A DNA stretch of 64,000 bases from Micromonospora sp. PLK6-60 (GTDB lineage: Bacteria; Actinomycetota; Actinomycetes; Mycobacteriales; Micromonosporaceae): positions 496,001 through 560,000 of the forward strand of contig NZ_JAIOAA010000001.1 of the NCBI RefSeq assembly GCF_019890675.1, written 5' to 3'. Below, one piece after another: positions 8,851 through 17,158 of the stretch. Within the stretch, counting starts at the first letter, position 1; each line of letters begins with the position of its first letter. Position numbers and translations under genes: made by a program. The notes under the pieces were generated by a model, which worked only from the letters and a program-made list of their open reading frames with translations, ran no database searches and was not told the origin of the DNA.

Positions 8851-9873
8851 TCAGGTGACCCGGCGGCGGATCCGCCACAGGCCGAACAGGGTCAGCACCC
8901 CGGCGGCGAGCAGGTACAGCCCGGACTCCAGCAGCTGGAACGGCCAGTACCGGTGGTTCGGCTGGTAGGCCAGCTCGACGTGCAGGTCCAGCGCGCCGAG
9001 GCAGCGCGCCGCCGCGCCGTACTGCCCGGTGGCGGGGGCGGCCGGGTCGTCGCGGGCGGAGAAGCAGTCGTCGAAGGCGCGGCGGTCGAGGGTACGCCCG
9101 TCGCGGGTGCGCAGCTCGCTGACGTCGGTCACCCAGGCACCGGGGACGCCGAGGCCGCGTACGGTGGCGCTGTTGGTGATGCTGCCCAGGCCGCGGGCCT
9201 CGTTGATGGCCTGCTCGGTCATCGCCCGGTCGGCCCGCACCGGCGGCATCAGGTGCGGGCGGACCAGGTTCGGCACCGCGAACTGGAGCAGCACCACGGC
9301 CAGCCCGGTGAGCGCCATCGCCGGCAGCGTACGCCGGGTGAGCAGGCCGATGACGGTGCCGAGGACGAGCGCGAACCCGGCGGCGGCGACCGGCGCGACG
9401 TCGCGGGCGCCGAACACGACGGTGCTGAACCGGTTGCCGGCCACCGCGTCGACCGGGGCCGCCGCCCAGGTGAGCAGCAGGCTCGCCGCGCCGGCCACCA
9501 GCACGGCGCCCAGCCCGACCACCAGCAGCTTGACCAGCAGCCAGCGGCGGCGGGTGACGCTCTGGTTCCACACCAGCCGGTGCGTGCCGCTCTCCAGTTC
9601 CCGGGCGATCAGCGGCGCGCCCCAGAACATCCCGACCACGGCGGGCAGCAGGGCCAGCAGCGCGGCCAGGTAGAGCAGGGTGTTCTCGTAGTCCCGGGCG
9701 AACCGGGCCAGCGCCTCGGCGCAGTCGCCCTGCGGCCGGCACTGCGCCAGGTAGCCGGCGTGGGCGTCGCGGACGTCGAAACCCAACCAGAGCAGGTACC
9801 CGGCGAGCACCGCGAGCGCGGCGGCGCCCACCACCGCCTGGGCGCGGAACTGCCGCCAGCTCATCCAGATCAT
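8851..9873 (-). CDS. ABC-2-type transporter permease
   Basis: A 340-residue membrane protein with about six hydrophobic segments: one near the N-terminus (VVGAAALAVLAGYLLWLGF), one after the first large extracytoplasmic loop, a central group, and one near the C-terminus. The large polar loops between them fit an ABC-2 exporter subunit of the actinobacterial ABC-transporter-permease type. The gene overlaps the upstream ATPase gene by 4 bp (ATGA at 9870-9873), so the pair is translationally coupled and forms one exporter. Substrate unknown; drug or lipid export are typical for the family. Confidence 0.85.
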   Translation of the reverse strand: MIWMSWRQFRAQAVVGAAALAVLAGYLLWLGFDVRDAHAGYLAQCRPQGDCAEALARFARDYENTLLYLAALLALLPAVVGMFWGAPLIARELESGTHRLVWNQSVTRRRWLLVKLLVVGLGAVLVAGAASLLLTWAAAPVDAVAGNRFSTVVFGARDVAPVAAAGFALVLGTVIGLLTRRTLPAMALTGLAVVLLQFAVPNLVRPHLMPPVRADRAMTEQAINEARGLGSITNSATVRGLGVPGAWVTDVSELRTRDGRTLDRRAFDDCFSARDDPAAPATGQYGAAARCLGALDLHVELAYQPNHRYWPFQLLESGLYLLAAGVLTLFGLWRIRRRVT

Positions 9874-10787
9874 CGCAGCGCCTCCCGGGCGGGGGTCGGG
9901 ACACCGCCGGCCGGTGCGCCGGCCGCGCGGGTCAGGTAGGCCAGGACGAGTTCCTTCAGGTCGACGGGCTCGACCGTCCAGGACGGCTCGGCCAGCGGCC
10001 GGTCGGCCCGCACCACCGCCCGGTCGTACCGGCCGTCCGGCCGCACCCCGACCAGCTCGACCCCGGCGGGCAGCCGGGCCAGGCCGCCGCGCGGGGCGAG
10101 CACCCGGCGGTGGGCGGCGAGCAGGTCGGCCACCGCGCCGGTGAGCCGCACCCGCGAGCCGGCCAGCACGATCAGGTGGTCGCAGACCCGCGCCACGTCG
10201 CCCAGCAGGTGGGAGGAGAGCACGGCGCTGGCGTCCAGTTCGGCGACGAACTCCATCAGGCTCGCCAGGAACCCGTCGCGGGCCAGCGGGTCCAGCGCGG
10301 CGGCCGGCTCGTCGAGGATGAGCAGCTCGGGCCGCTTCGCCGCGGCGACGGTCAGGGCGAGTTGGGCACGCTGGCCGCCGGAGAGACCGCCGGCCCGCTG
10401 CCCCGGGTGCAGGCCGACCTGCGCGATCCGCCGCTCGGCGAGACGCTGGTCCCAGCCGGGGTTGAGCCGGGCGCCCATCCGCAGGTGCTCGGCGACGGTG
10501 AAGGTGGGATAGACCGGGGTGTCCTGGGCGACGAAGCCGACCCGGGCCAGGTGCGCCGCGTCGGCGGCCGGCGGTGCGCCGAGCACCCGCAGCGTGCCCG
10601 AGGTCGGGGCGATCAGCCCGCAGGCCAGCTGCAGCAGGGTCGACTTGCCGGCGCCGTTCGGGCCGACCAGGCCGACCACCCGGCCACGCGGGACGGTGAG
10701 GTCGCAGTCGGTCAGCGCGGCACGGCGGCCGTAGCGTTTGGTCAGGCCCTCGGCGAGCAGGACCGGTGGAGTGTCGTCGGATGGCAT
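9870..10787 (-). CDS. ABC transporter ATP-binding protein
   Basis: A 305-residue ATPase starting MPSDDTPPVLLAEGLTKRYG. Seen: Walker A GPNGAGKST, Q-loop region VAQDTPVYP, signature LSGGQRAQL, Walker B LLILDEPAAALDP and H-loop LSSHLL. A C-terminal tail of about 90 residues follows the nucleotide-binding domain. ATG 10785-10787 is preceded by AGGATGGG; the longer in-frame start upstream lacks an RBS. It works with the overlapping ABC-2 permease as a two-gene exporter. Confidence 0.9.
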   Translation of the reverse strand: MPSDDTPPVLLAEGLTKRYGRRAALTDCDLTVPRGRVVGLVGPNGAGKSTLLQLACGLIAPTSGTLRVLGAPPAADAAHLARVGFVAQDTPVYPTFTVAEHLRMGARLNPGWDQRLAERRIAQVGLHPGQRAGGLSGGQRAQLALTVAAAKRPELLILDEPAAALDPLARDGFLASLMEFVAELDASAVLSSHLLGDVARVCDHLIVLAGSRVRLTGAVADLLAAHRRVLAPRGGLARLPAGVELVGVRPDGRYDRAVVRADRPLAEPSWTVEPVDLKELVLAYLTRAAGAPAGGVPTPAREALR

Positions 10788-10891
10788 GCGCCCATCCTGC
10801 GAACCGGGCCCGGCCGGATCATCGGCCCACGGCACGGTTCAGCGCCGTCGGCGCCGTACTTTCGGCCGGTTTCGGGGCCGGCCACCGCGCC

Positions 10892-11428
10892 TCAGCCGAG
10901 GCGCTTGGTGAGGGCCTCGAACACCAGGTCCGGGCGCAGCGGCGTGCCGAACCGCTCGTCGCCGTACGGGAACGGGGTCAGCTCGCCGGTGCGGACGTAG
11001 CCGCGGCGCTCGTACCAGGCGACCAGGTCGGCCCGCTGCCGGATGACGGTCATCCGCAGCTCACCGGCGGCCCACTCGGCGCGGGCGAACCGCTCGGCCT
11101 CGGCCAGCATCGCCCGGCCCAGGCCGCCGCCCTGCCGGCCCGGCGACACCGCGAACATCCCGAAGTACGCGTAACCGTCCCGGCGTTCCAGCTGGCAGCA
11201 GGCGGCGATCCCGGTCCCGTCCTCGACGACCAGCACGACCCCGCCCGGGTCGGTCACCGCCGCGGCAACCATCGTCGCGTCGGTGCGCTGGCCGGCGATC
11301 AGGTCCGCCTCGGTGGTCCAGCCGGCCCGGCTGCGCTCCCCCCGGTACGCCGACTGGACCAGGTCGACGAGGGCGGGCACATCGGCCGGGCCGGCGGTCC
11401 GCACGGTGGGCAGGCGCATGTCGGTCAT
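10892..11428 (-). CDS. GNAT-family N-acetyltransferase
   Basis: A 178-residue single GNAT domain. The acetyl-CoA loop is visible as SPGRQGGGLGRAML (R/Q-x-x-G-x-G/A type), followed by a helix with AERFARAEW and strand ELRMTVIRQRADLVAWYERRGY, the classical motif-B end. The start at 11428 has GGAGA 6 nt upstream. The substrate (amine, antibiotic or protein N-terminus) cannot be told. It lies alone between the ABC exporter and the antiporter, all on the minus strand, with gaps over 30 bp. Confidence 0.88.
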   Translation of the reverse strand: MTDMRLPTVRTAGPADVPALVDLVQSAYRGERSRAGWTTEADLIAGQRTDATMVAAAVTDPGGVVLVVEDGTGIAACCQLERRDGYAYFGMFAVSPGRQGGGLGRAMLAEAERFARAEWAAGELRMTVIRQRADLVAWYERRGYVRTGELTPFPYGDERFGTPLRPDLVFEALTKRLG

Positions 11429-11466
11429 CGGCGGTCTCCGGAGGTGCGAAGGTTCACCAGGTCAGC

Positions 11467-12798
11467 CTACGATTCGGCGCGCGGGGACTCGCCGGCCCGG
11501 GCGGGCGTTTCCCCCGGCGGGTCCGTCGGCTGCGCCCGCGGGTCGGGCACCGCCCGGCCGCCGCGGCGGGCCCGGCGCAGCACCCCGTGCCAGGACGGTG
11601 TCTCGCGGGACTCGTCGAAGGCCCGGGCGACCACCACGTCGGTGGAGGAGTGCGCCAGGATCGACACGACGATCGTCAGCGCGACCAGGTGGAAGACCTC
11701 GTCGGCGGCGACGATGCCGGATTCGAGGACGAGCAGCCCGTACACGACGGAGGCGAAGCCCTTCGGCCCGAACCACATGGCCGCGGCCTGCTCGCGCAGG
11801 TTCAGCCCGGAGCGGAGGAAGGAGATCCACAACGCGATCGGCCGCGCGACCACGATGGCCAGCACCGCGAAGAGCCAGCCGGTCCACGGGATCTCCGCGA
11901 GGAACGCCGGCGAGATCAGCGCGCCGAACACCAGCAACGCGGCGAGCTTCAGCAGCTCGGCGACGTTCTCACCGAAGTGTTCGAAGGCGGCCCGCTCCCG
12001 GGCCCCGAACGTGGCCACGGTGATGCCGGCGGCGAAGGCGGCCAGGAACAGGTTGCCGTGCGTCACCTTGCCCAGCGCCAGCACCAGCAGCCCGATCGCC
12101 ACCCCGTTCAGCGGCGCGTACGCCGCCGAGGCGGCGAAGAACCGGGTGCGTTCCAGCGCGATCGCCGCGAGCGGCACCAGGACGCCGATGGCCAGCCCGA
12201 CGGCGAGCTCGGTGGTCAGCTCCCCCAGGTGCAGGTCCGAGGAGCCGGCGGCGACGGCGAGCAGCACCACCACGAACGGCAGCGCCAGGCCGTCGTTGAC
12301 GCCGGACTCCACGTTGAGCAGATGCCGCAGCCGGGCGGGCACCTTGTCGTTGCCGACCAGCGCTGCCGCGAACACCGGGTCGGTCGGGGCCAGCACCGCC
12401 CCGATCAGCAGCGCCTGGGGCCAGTCGAGCCCGGCCACGTAGTGCCCGAGCAGGGCGGTCACCACCAGCGTCAGCGGCAGCCCCCAGCCCAGCGCGCGGC
12501 CCGGCAGCCGCCACGCGCTGCGCAGGTCCGCCCAGCCCACCCGCATGCCGTCGGTGAACAGCACCGCGAACAGGGCCAACTCGGCCAGTTCCGCCACGAT
12601 CGGCGACTCGGCGTCCAGGTGCAGCACCCCGGTCGTGCCCTCGCCGAGGGCGAACCCGGCGAGCAGGAACAGCGCCGCCGTGGACAGGATCGTACGGTTC
12701 GCCAGGGCCGAGACGAGCACCGCCAGCAGCAGCACGGCGGCGAAGGACAGCAGCAGCACGGTCGGCCCTCCGGGGCGACTAACGGTCAGGTCCGCCAC
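11467..12798 (-). CDS. Monovalent cation:proton antiporter (CPA family)
   Basis: A polytopic membrane protein with about 12 hydrophobic segments. Family features seen: LFTDGMRVGW in the early half, APTDPVFAAAL around the substrate site, and ESGVNDGLALPFV, the NhaP/CPA1 ND-type motif. The C-terminal 60 residues are polar and cytoplasmic. I place the start at GTG 12796-12798, 14 residues before the first membrane helix; the frame remains open upstream to a GTG at 13014, which would add 72 mostly polar residues of no known domain. It exchanges Na+ or K+ for protons at the cytoplasmic membrane for pH or salt homeostasis. Confidence 0.82.
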   Translation of the reverse strand: MADLTVSRPGGPTVLLLSFAAVLLLAVLVSALANRTILSTAALFLLAGFALGEGTTGVLHLDAESPIVAELAELALFAVLFTDGMRVGWADLRSAWRLPGRALGWGLPLTLVVTALLGHYVAGLDWPQALLIGAVLAPTDPVFAAALVGNDKVPARLRHLLNVESGVNDGLALPFVVVLLAVAAGSSDLHLGELTTELAVGLAIGVLVPLAAIALERTRFFAASAAYAPLNGVAIGLLVLALGKVTHGNLFLAAFAAGITVATFGARERAAFEHFGENVAELLKLAALLVFGALISPAFLAEIPWTGWLFAVLAIVVARPIALWISFLRSGLNLREQAAAMWFGPKGFASVVYGLLVLESGIVAADEVFHLVALTIVVSILAHSSTDVVVARAFDESRETPSWHGVLRRARRGGRAVPDPRAQPTDPPGETPARAGESPRAES

Positions 12799-13175
12799 CG
12801 GGCCGCCGCCGCCTGGTCGGCGGCGGAGCAGTTCCGGTGCGGTGGTGTCCAGCGGCACCGCCGCGCCGGGCACCAGCCCGAGTTGCGGCGGCGGTCGCGA
12901 ACCGACCGCGGCGTACAGCCGTTCGGCGGCCGTCCGGGCGGGGTCGGCCGGCAGCGACAGCAGATGGTAGCCGCGGGCCACCACTCGCGCCAGCGGGCCG
13001 GACGCGGCACCCACACCCCCGACCTGTCACCTGACCGTCATCAAGTCGTGGGGTGACCGCCACACCGGTTCGCCATGGTGGGCCGAAGCGGTCCGCGAAG
13101 GAGGAGGCAGGGGCGAGCCGCAACCCGCCCGCGCCCGAGTGGCGACGCCTCCCGTACCCCGGAAAGGACACCCCG

Positions 13176-13778
13176 ATGACCGCCGTCCCGGACGAGCACG
13201 TGCTGACCCTGATCTGCGACAGCTGCGGCGACACCATCACGGACTCCGCCTCGCCGCTCACCGACGCCGAGGTGGTCTGGCCGCTGCTGGCCGAGCAGGG
13301 ATGGACCGGCTCGCCGCTCGCCGCCGGCCCGCACCACTGCCCGCACTGCAGTCGCCAACCCCGCTCCGGCGGCGGGCACCACGCCCGGTGCGCGGGGCAC
13401 GGCCCGGGTGGCATCGCCGGCATCGACCACCGGGCCGGCGTGACCGTGGTCGCCGCCACCGGTGACATCGACCTGGACAGCGGCGACACGCTGCGCGGGG
13501 CGCTGCGCCACGCCGCCGACATGGGCGGCGACGTGGTGGTCGACCTGAGCGAGGTGCACGTCATCGACTCGACGGGGCTGAGCGTGCTGGTCCGCGCGCA
13601 CCGCGACGCCCGCGACCGGGAGGCCACGCTGGCCCTGGCGGCGGTGCCGCCGTTCGTGCGTACGGTGCTGCACACCATGCGGTTGGAGGCGGTCTTCCCG
13701 CTCTTCGACGGCGCCGACGAGGCCGTCGCGGCGCTGACCCACGACCGCAACCGGCCGGTTCCCGCCGCCGGTCGGTGA
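13176..13778 (+). CDS. Anti-sigma-factor-antagonist-like STAS protein with N-terminal zinc ribbon
   Basis: A 200-residue protein. Residues 12-75 hold two CxxC pairs (CDSCGD and HHCPHC) that look like a zinc ribbon, plus a later His/Cys-rich stretch (GGGHHARCAGHG). Residues 90-190 form a STAS domain with the conserved loop VIDSTGLSVLV, where Ser/Thr is the site phosphorylated by an anti-sigma kinase in SpoIIAA/RsbV-type proteins. Start ATG 13176 has GGAAAGGA as RBS. A zinc ribbon in front of STAS is not the usual stand-alone antagonist layout and may add a redox or metal input. No kinase or sigma gene is adjacent; the neighbour downstream is convergent. Confidence 0.82.
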   Translation: MTAVPDEHVLTLICDSCGDTITDSASPLTDAEVVWPLLAEQGWTGSPLAAGPHHCPHCSRQPRSGGGHHARCAGHGPGGIAGIDHRAGVTVVAATGDIDLDSGDTLRGALRHAADMGGDVVVDLSEVHVIDSTGLSVLVRAHRDARDREATLALAAVPPFVRTVLHTMRLEAVFPLFDGADEAVAALTHDRNRPVPAAGR

Positions 13779-13784
13779 GGCCGG

Positions 13785-14798
13785 TCAGTGCCGCCGCCAG
13801 GCGACCGTCCCGGCGGTCGCGGCGGCCAGACCGGCGGCCGTCACGAGCCGGTGCCGGGACAGCCAGGCCTGCGCGCTGTGCGCACGTGACCGGCCGCTGA
13901 ACTCGCCCCGCGCGCCGTGGTCGTGGCCCTGGGGTCCGTCCGCCGGCTGCCACAGGTTCCCGGGCCGCCGCGGGTCGGCGGGCTGGTCGGTCTGCTGCGA
14001 GTCGTAGCCGGTACGGGCCAGGTACCGGTCGAGCAGCCCCGGCACCAGCCGGTTGCCGAGGATGGTCAGCGCGGTGGAGGCGCCGACCCAGTACGCCCGC
14101 CGGCCGGGCCGGTCGGCGGCGGCCACGATGGCGCGGGCCGCGACCACCGGCTGGTAGATCGGCGGTACGGGTTGGGCGTGCCGGGGCAGCCGGGACGCCA
14201 GCCAGTCGAACTGCGGGGTGTTGAGCGCGGGCAGGTGCACCATGGTCACCTTGACGTTGCTGCGCTCGTGCATCAGCTCGCAGCGCAACGCCTCGGTGAA
14301 GCCGACGATGGCGTGCTTGGACGCGCAGTAGGTGGCCTGCAACGGGATGCCCCGGTACGCCAGCGCCGAACCGACCTGGACGATGGCGCCCCGGTCGCGG
14401 GGCGCCATGTGGTCGAGCGCCACCCGGGTGCCGTGCACGTAGCCGAGGTAGGTGACCTCCATGGCGCGGCGGAACTCCTCCGGCTGGGTCTGCCGGAACG
14501 GGGCGAAGATGGAACTGAAGGCGTTGTTGATCCACAGGTCGATCGGGCCGAGCTCGGACTCGACGCGCCGCCCGGCGGCGGCGACCTGGTCGTGGTCGGC
14601 CATGTCCACCTCGATCGGCAGCGCCCGGCTGCCGGCGGCGCGTACCTCCTCGGCGGCCGCGTCGAGCCCCTTGCGGCCCCGCGCCAGCAGGGCGATGGCG
14701 ATGCCCCGCCGGGCCAGCAGACGGGCGGTGGCCCGGCCCACCCCGGCGCTGGCGCCGGTGATCACCGCCACCTGCGCGTGCTGTCGGTTCCGACCCAT
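13785..14798 (-). CDS. Short-chain dehydrogenase/reductase with C-terminal tail anchor-like segment
   Basis: A 337-residue SDR. The N-terminal TGASAGVGRAT motif binds NAD(P)H, the WINNAFS segment is the NNAG equivalent, and YCASK supplies the catalytic Tyr and Lys, with SALAYRG carrying the Ser. After about residue 255 the protein continues with a polar, Gln/Pro/His-rich linker and ends in a short hydrophobic stretch (LVTAAGLAAATAGTVAW) followed by Arg-Arg-His, suggesting weak membrane association. This extended SDR type is common in actinomycetes. The start has GGGAGGGC as RBS and is divergent from the GH15 gene. Substrate unknown. Confidence 0.87.
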   Translation of the reverse strand: MGRNRQHAQVAVITGASAGVGRATARLLARRGIAIALLARGRKGLDAAAEEVRAAGSRALPIEVDMADHDQVAAAGRRVESELGPIDLWINNAFSSIFAPFRQTQPEEFRRAMEVTYLGYVHGTRVALDHMAPRDRGAIVQVGSALAYRGIPLQATYCASKHAIVGFTEALRCELMHERSNVKVTMVHLPALNTPQFDWLASRLPRHAQPVPPIYQPVVAARAIVAAADRPGRRAYWVGASTALTILGNRLVPGLLDRYLARTGYDSQQTDQPADPRRPGNLWQPADGPQGHDHGARGEFSGRSRAHSAQAWLSRHRLVTAAGLAAATAGTVAWRRH

Positions 14799-14908
14799 CC
14801 CGCCCTCCCGGTCACCTCGCTGCCGTCCCGGCGTCTACCCGGTGCCGACCGGGCCATTCCGGGCCGCCGGTCGCGTGTGCGGCGGTACGGAGGGGGTAGG
14901 CGGCGCCG

Positions 14909-16699
14909 GTGGGGCGCGACGACCACCCGCCCGGGGCGCAGCCGGCGACGCACACGCCGAGCGTGCTGCGCGAGTACGCGCTGCTCGCCGACGGCCGGCG
15001 CGGCGCGCTCGTCGGCCCGGACGGCAACATCAGCTGGCTGTGCGCGCCCGGCTGGGCCGACCCGCCGGTGTTCAGCCGGCTGCTCGGCGGTCGCGGCGAC
15101 TATCTGGTGACCCCGGCGAACCCCCGCTTCGTCTGGGGCGGGCACTACGAGCCGGCCTCGTTGGTGTGGCGGAGCCGGTGGGTCACCACCGACGGGATCA
15201 TCGAGTCCCGGGAGGCCCTGTGCTACCCGGGTGAGCAGCGACGGGTGGTGCTGCTGCGCCAGATCCGCGCGGTGGACCGGGACGCGGTGGTCCGGGTCCG
15301 GCTCGATCCGCGGGCCGACTTCGGCCGCGAGCCGGTGCGCGACGCGCGGCGGCAGGGATCGCACTGGCTGGCCCGCTCGGGCACCCTGTACCTGCGGCAC
15401 AGTGGCGGTGAGCGGCTGCGACCCACCGGCGACGGGGCGCTCTGCGGCGAGCTCACCGTGCCCGCCGGCGGCCGGCACGACCTGGTGCTCGAGATAGCCG
15501 ACCGGCCGATCGACGACGAACCGCCGCAGCCGTCCGAGCTGTGGCGCACCACCGAGCACACCTGGCGGCAGGCGCTGCCGCCGCTGGCCGGCGGCCCCGC
15601 GCAGCGGGACGCGGTGTTCGCCTACGCGGTGCTGCGCGGGCTGACCCGCCCCGGCGGCGGGATGGTCGCGGCGGCCACCACGGCGCTGCCGGAGCGGGCG
15701 CTCGCCGGCCGCAACTTCGACTACCGCTACGCCTGGTTGCGGGACCAGTCGTTCGCCGGGCACGCCGCCGCCCGGATCGGGCGCTACGACCTGCTGGACG
15801 ACGCGGTCTCCTTCCTCTCCGCGCGGGTGCTCGCCGACGGGGACCGGCTGGCCCCGGCGTACACCGTCGACGGGGGCCCGATGCCGGCACCGCACGGGCT
15901 GGAGTTCCTGGCGGGCTATCCGGGGGCGCCACCGCGCGCCGGGAACTGGGTGAGCGGGCAGTTCCAGCTGGACAGCCTGGGCGAGGTCCTGCTGCTGCTG
16001 GCGACCGCCGGGCGGCTCGACCGGCTGACCGACGACGGGTGGCGGGCGCTGGAGTCGACCGCGCGGATCGTCGCGCAGTGCTGGCGGCAGCCGGACTCGG
16101 GGATCTGGGAGCTGCCGGCCCGGCAGTGGACGCACTCGAAGCTCACCTGCGTGGCCGGCCTGCGCTCGGCCGCCCGGATCGCGCCGCGCGGCCTGGCCGG
16201 ACGGTGGGCGGCGCTGGCCGACGCGATCCTCGCCGACGCGGCGGCACACGGGCTGCACCCGTCCGGTCGCTGGCAGCGGGCGTACGACGACGGGCGGGTC
16301 GACGCGGCGCTGCTGTTTCCCGCGATCCGTGGCGCGCTGCCGCCGGACGACCCGCGTACCGAGGCGACCCGGCGGGCGGTCCTGGCCGAGCTGGAGTGCG
16401 ACGGGTACCTGTACCGGTTCCGCCCGGACCGCCGCCCGCTGGGCGACGCCGAGGGCGCCTTCCTGCTCTGCGGGTTCGCCGCGGCGCTGGCGGCGGGGCA
16501 GGCCGGCGACGCGGTCGAGGCGCAACGCTGGTTCGAGCGCAACCGGGCCGCCTGCGGCCCGCCGGGGTTGTTCACCGAGGAGTACGACGTGCAGCAGCGG
16601 CAGCTGCGGGCGAACCTGCCGCAGGCGTTCGTGCACGCGTTGATGCTGGAGACGGCGGTGACGCTGGGCCAGGCCACGCCGTGCCGGCCGGCCGGCTGA
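14909..16699 (+). CDS. Glycoside hydrolase family 15 (glucoamylase/trehalase-like)
   Basis: A 596-residue cytoplasmic protein with the GH15 layout: an N-terminal beta-sandwich (about 15-210) and an (alpha/alpha)6 barrel (about 230-590). Family motifs seen: RNFDYRYAWLRDQSF, the VSGQFQLDSLGEVLLLL segment with its conserved QxDxxGE, and DSGIWELP followed by WTHSKL. Actinobacterial members include trehalases and alpha-1,4- or dextran-type glucohydrolases, so the substrate is open. No signal peptide is present, favouring intracellular trehalose, glycogen or oligosaccharide turnover. GTG 14909 is the start that gives the normal N-terminus (LREYALLADGRRGALV). Confidence 0.88.
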   Translation: MGRDDHPPGAQPATHTPSVLREYALLADGRRGALVGPDGNISWLCAPGWADPPVFSRLLGGRGDYLVTPANPRFVWGGHYEPASLVWRSRWVTTDGIIESREALCYPGEQRRVVLLRQIRAVDRDAVVRVRLDPRADFGREPVRDARRQGSHWLARSGTLYLRHSGGERLRPTGDGALCGELTVPAGGRHDLVLEIADRPIDDEPPQPSELWRTTEHTWRQALPPLAGGPAQRDAVFAYAVLRGLTRPGGGMVAAATTALPERALAGRNFDYRYAWLRDQSFAGHAAARIGRYDLLDDAVSFLSARVLADGDRLAPAYTVDGGPMPAPHGLEFLAGYPGAPPRAGNWVSGQFQLDSLGEVLLLLATAGRLDRLTDDGWRALESTARIVAQCWRQPDSGIWELPARQWTHSKLTCVAGLRSAARIAPRGLAGRWAALADAILADAAAHGLHPSGRWQRAYDDGRVDAALLFPAIRGALPPDDPRTEATRRAVLAELECDGYLYRFRPDRRPLGDAEGAFLLCGFAAALAAGQAGDAVEAQRWFERNRAACGPPGLFTEEYDVQQRQLRANLPQAFVHALMLETAVTLGQATPCRPAG

Positions 16700-16706
16700 C
16701 CGGCGG

Positions 16707-17141
16707 TCACGACCCGGAGATGAGCGCCAGCCCGGTCTCCGGATCGACCCGCTTGGCCAGTTCCGGCGCCACCTCGGAGACGATCACCTCCAGCGTCGGC
16801 CAGACCCGGCCGCGCAGCAGGTGCCCGCCGACCGTGCTGCCGTCGCGGCGGCCGAGGACCGCGTGCACGTGCAGCGCCGGCTCACCGTCGCGGGCCGCGA
16901 CGTCGCCGAGCAGCGAGAGCACCTCCACCTGCTCGGTCACCGGGATCCGCCGGTAGTCGCCGGCGTCGCGGTCGAACCAGCCGACCTCGGCGTCGGCGAA
17001 CCCGCCGACGGCGGTCACCCGCGCGGCGCGGATCCCCTGCTCGCGCAGGGCCGCCCCGACGGCGGCGACCGCCTCCTCCCCCTTGTCGCAGACCACCACC
17101 AGCACCCGGCCGGTCTGCTGGCGCACCTCACGTGCCCGCAT
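16707..17141 (-). CDS. PPC (DUF296) domain protein
   Basis: A 144-residue protein made of one plants-and-prokaryotes-conserved domain. The central strand-helix elements VTAVGGFADAEVGWFD and the histidine-bearing PALHVHAVLGRRDG then GHLLRGRVWPTLEVIV are family hallmarks. ATG 17141 has a strong RBS (GGGAGGTG). It is the last gene of a four-gene minus-strand operon, 17 bp after the enolase-superfamily gene. Bacterial PPC proteins are trimeric and sometimes metal-binding; their roles are poorly known, and no DNA-binding AT-hook is present here. Confidence 0.82.
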   Translation of the reverse strand: MRAREVRQQTGRVLVVVCDKGEEAVAAVGAALREQGIRAARVTAVGGFADAEVGWFDRDAGDYRRIPVTEQVEVLSLLGDVAARDGEPALHVHAVLGRRDGSTVGGHLLRGRVWPTLEVIVSEVAPELAKRVDPETGLALISGS

Positions 17142-17158
17142 CGTCGCACCTCCCGCGC

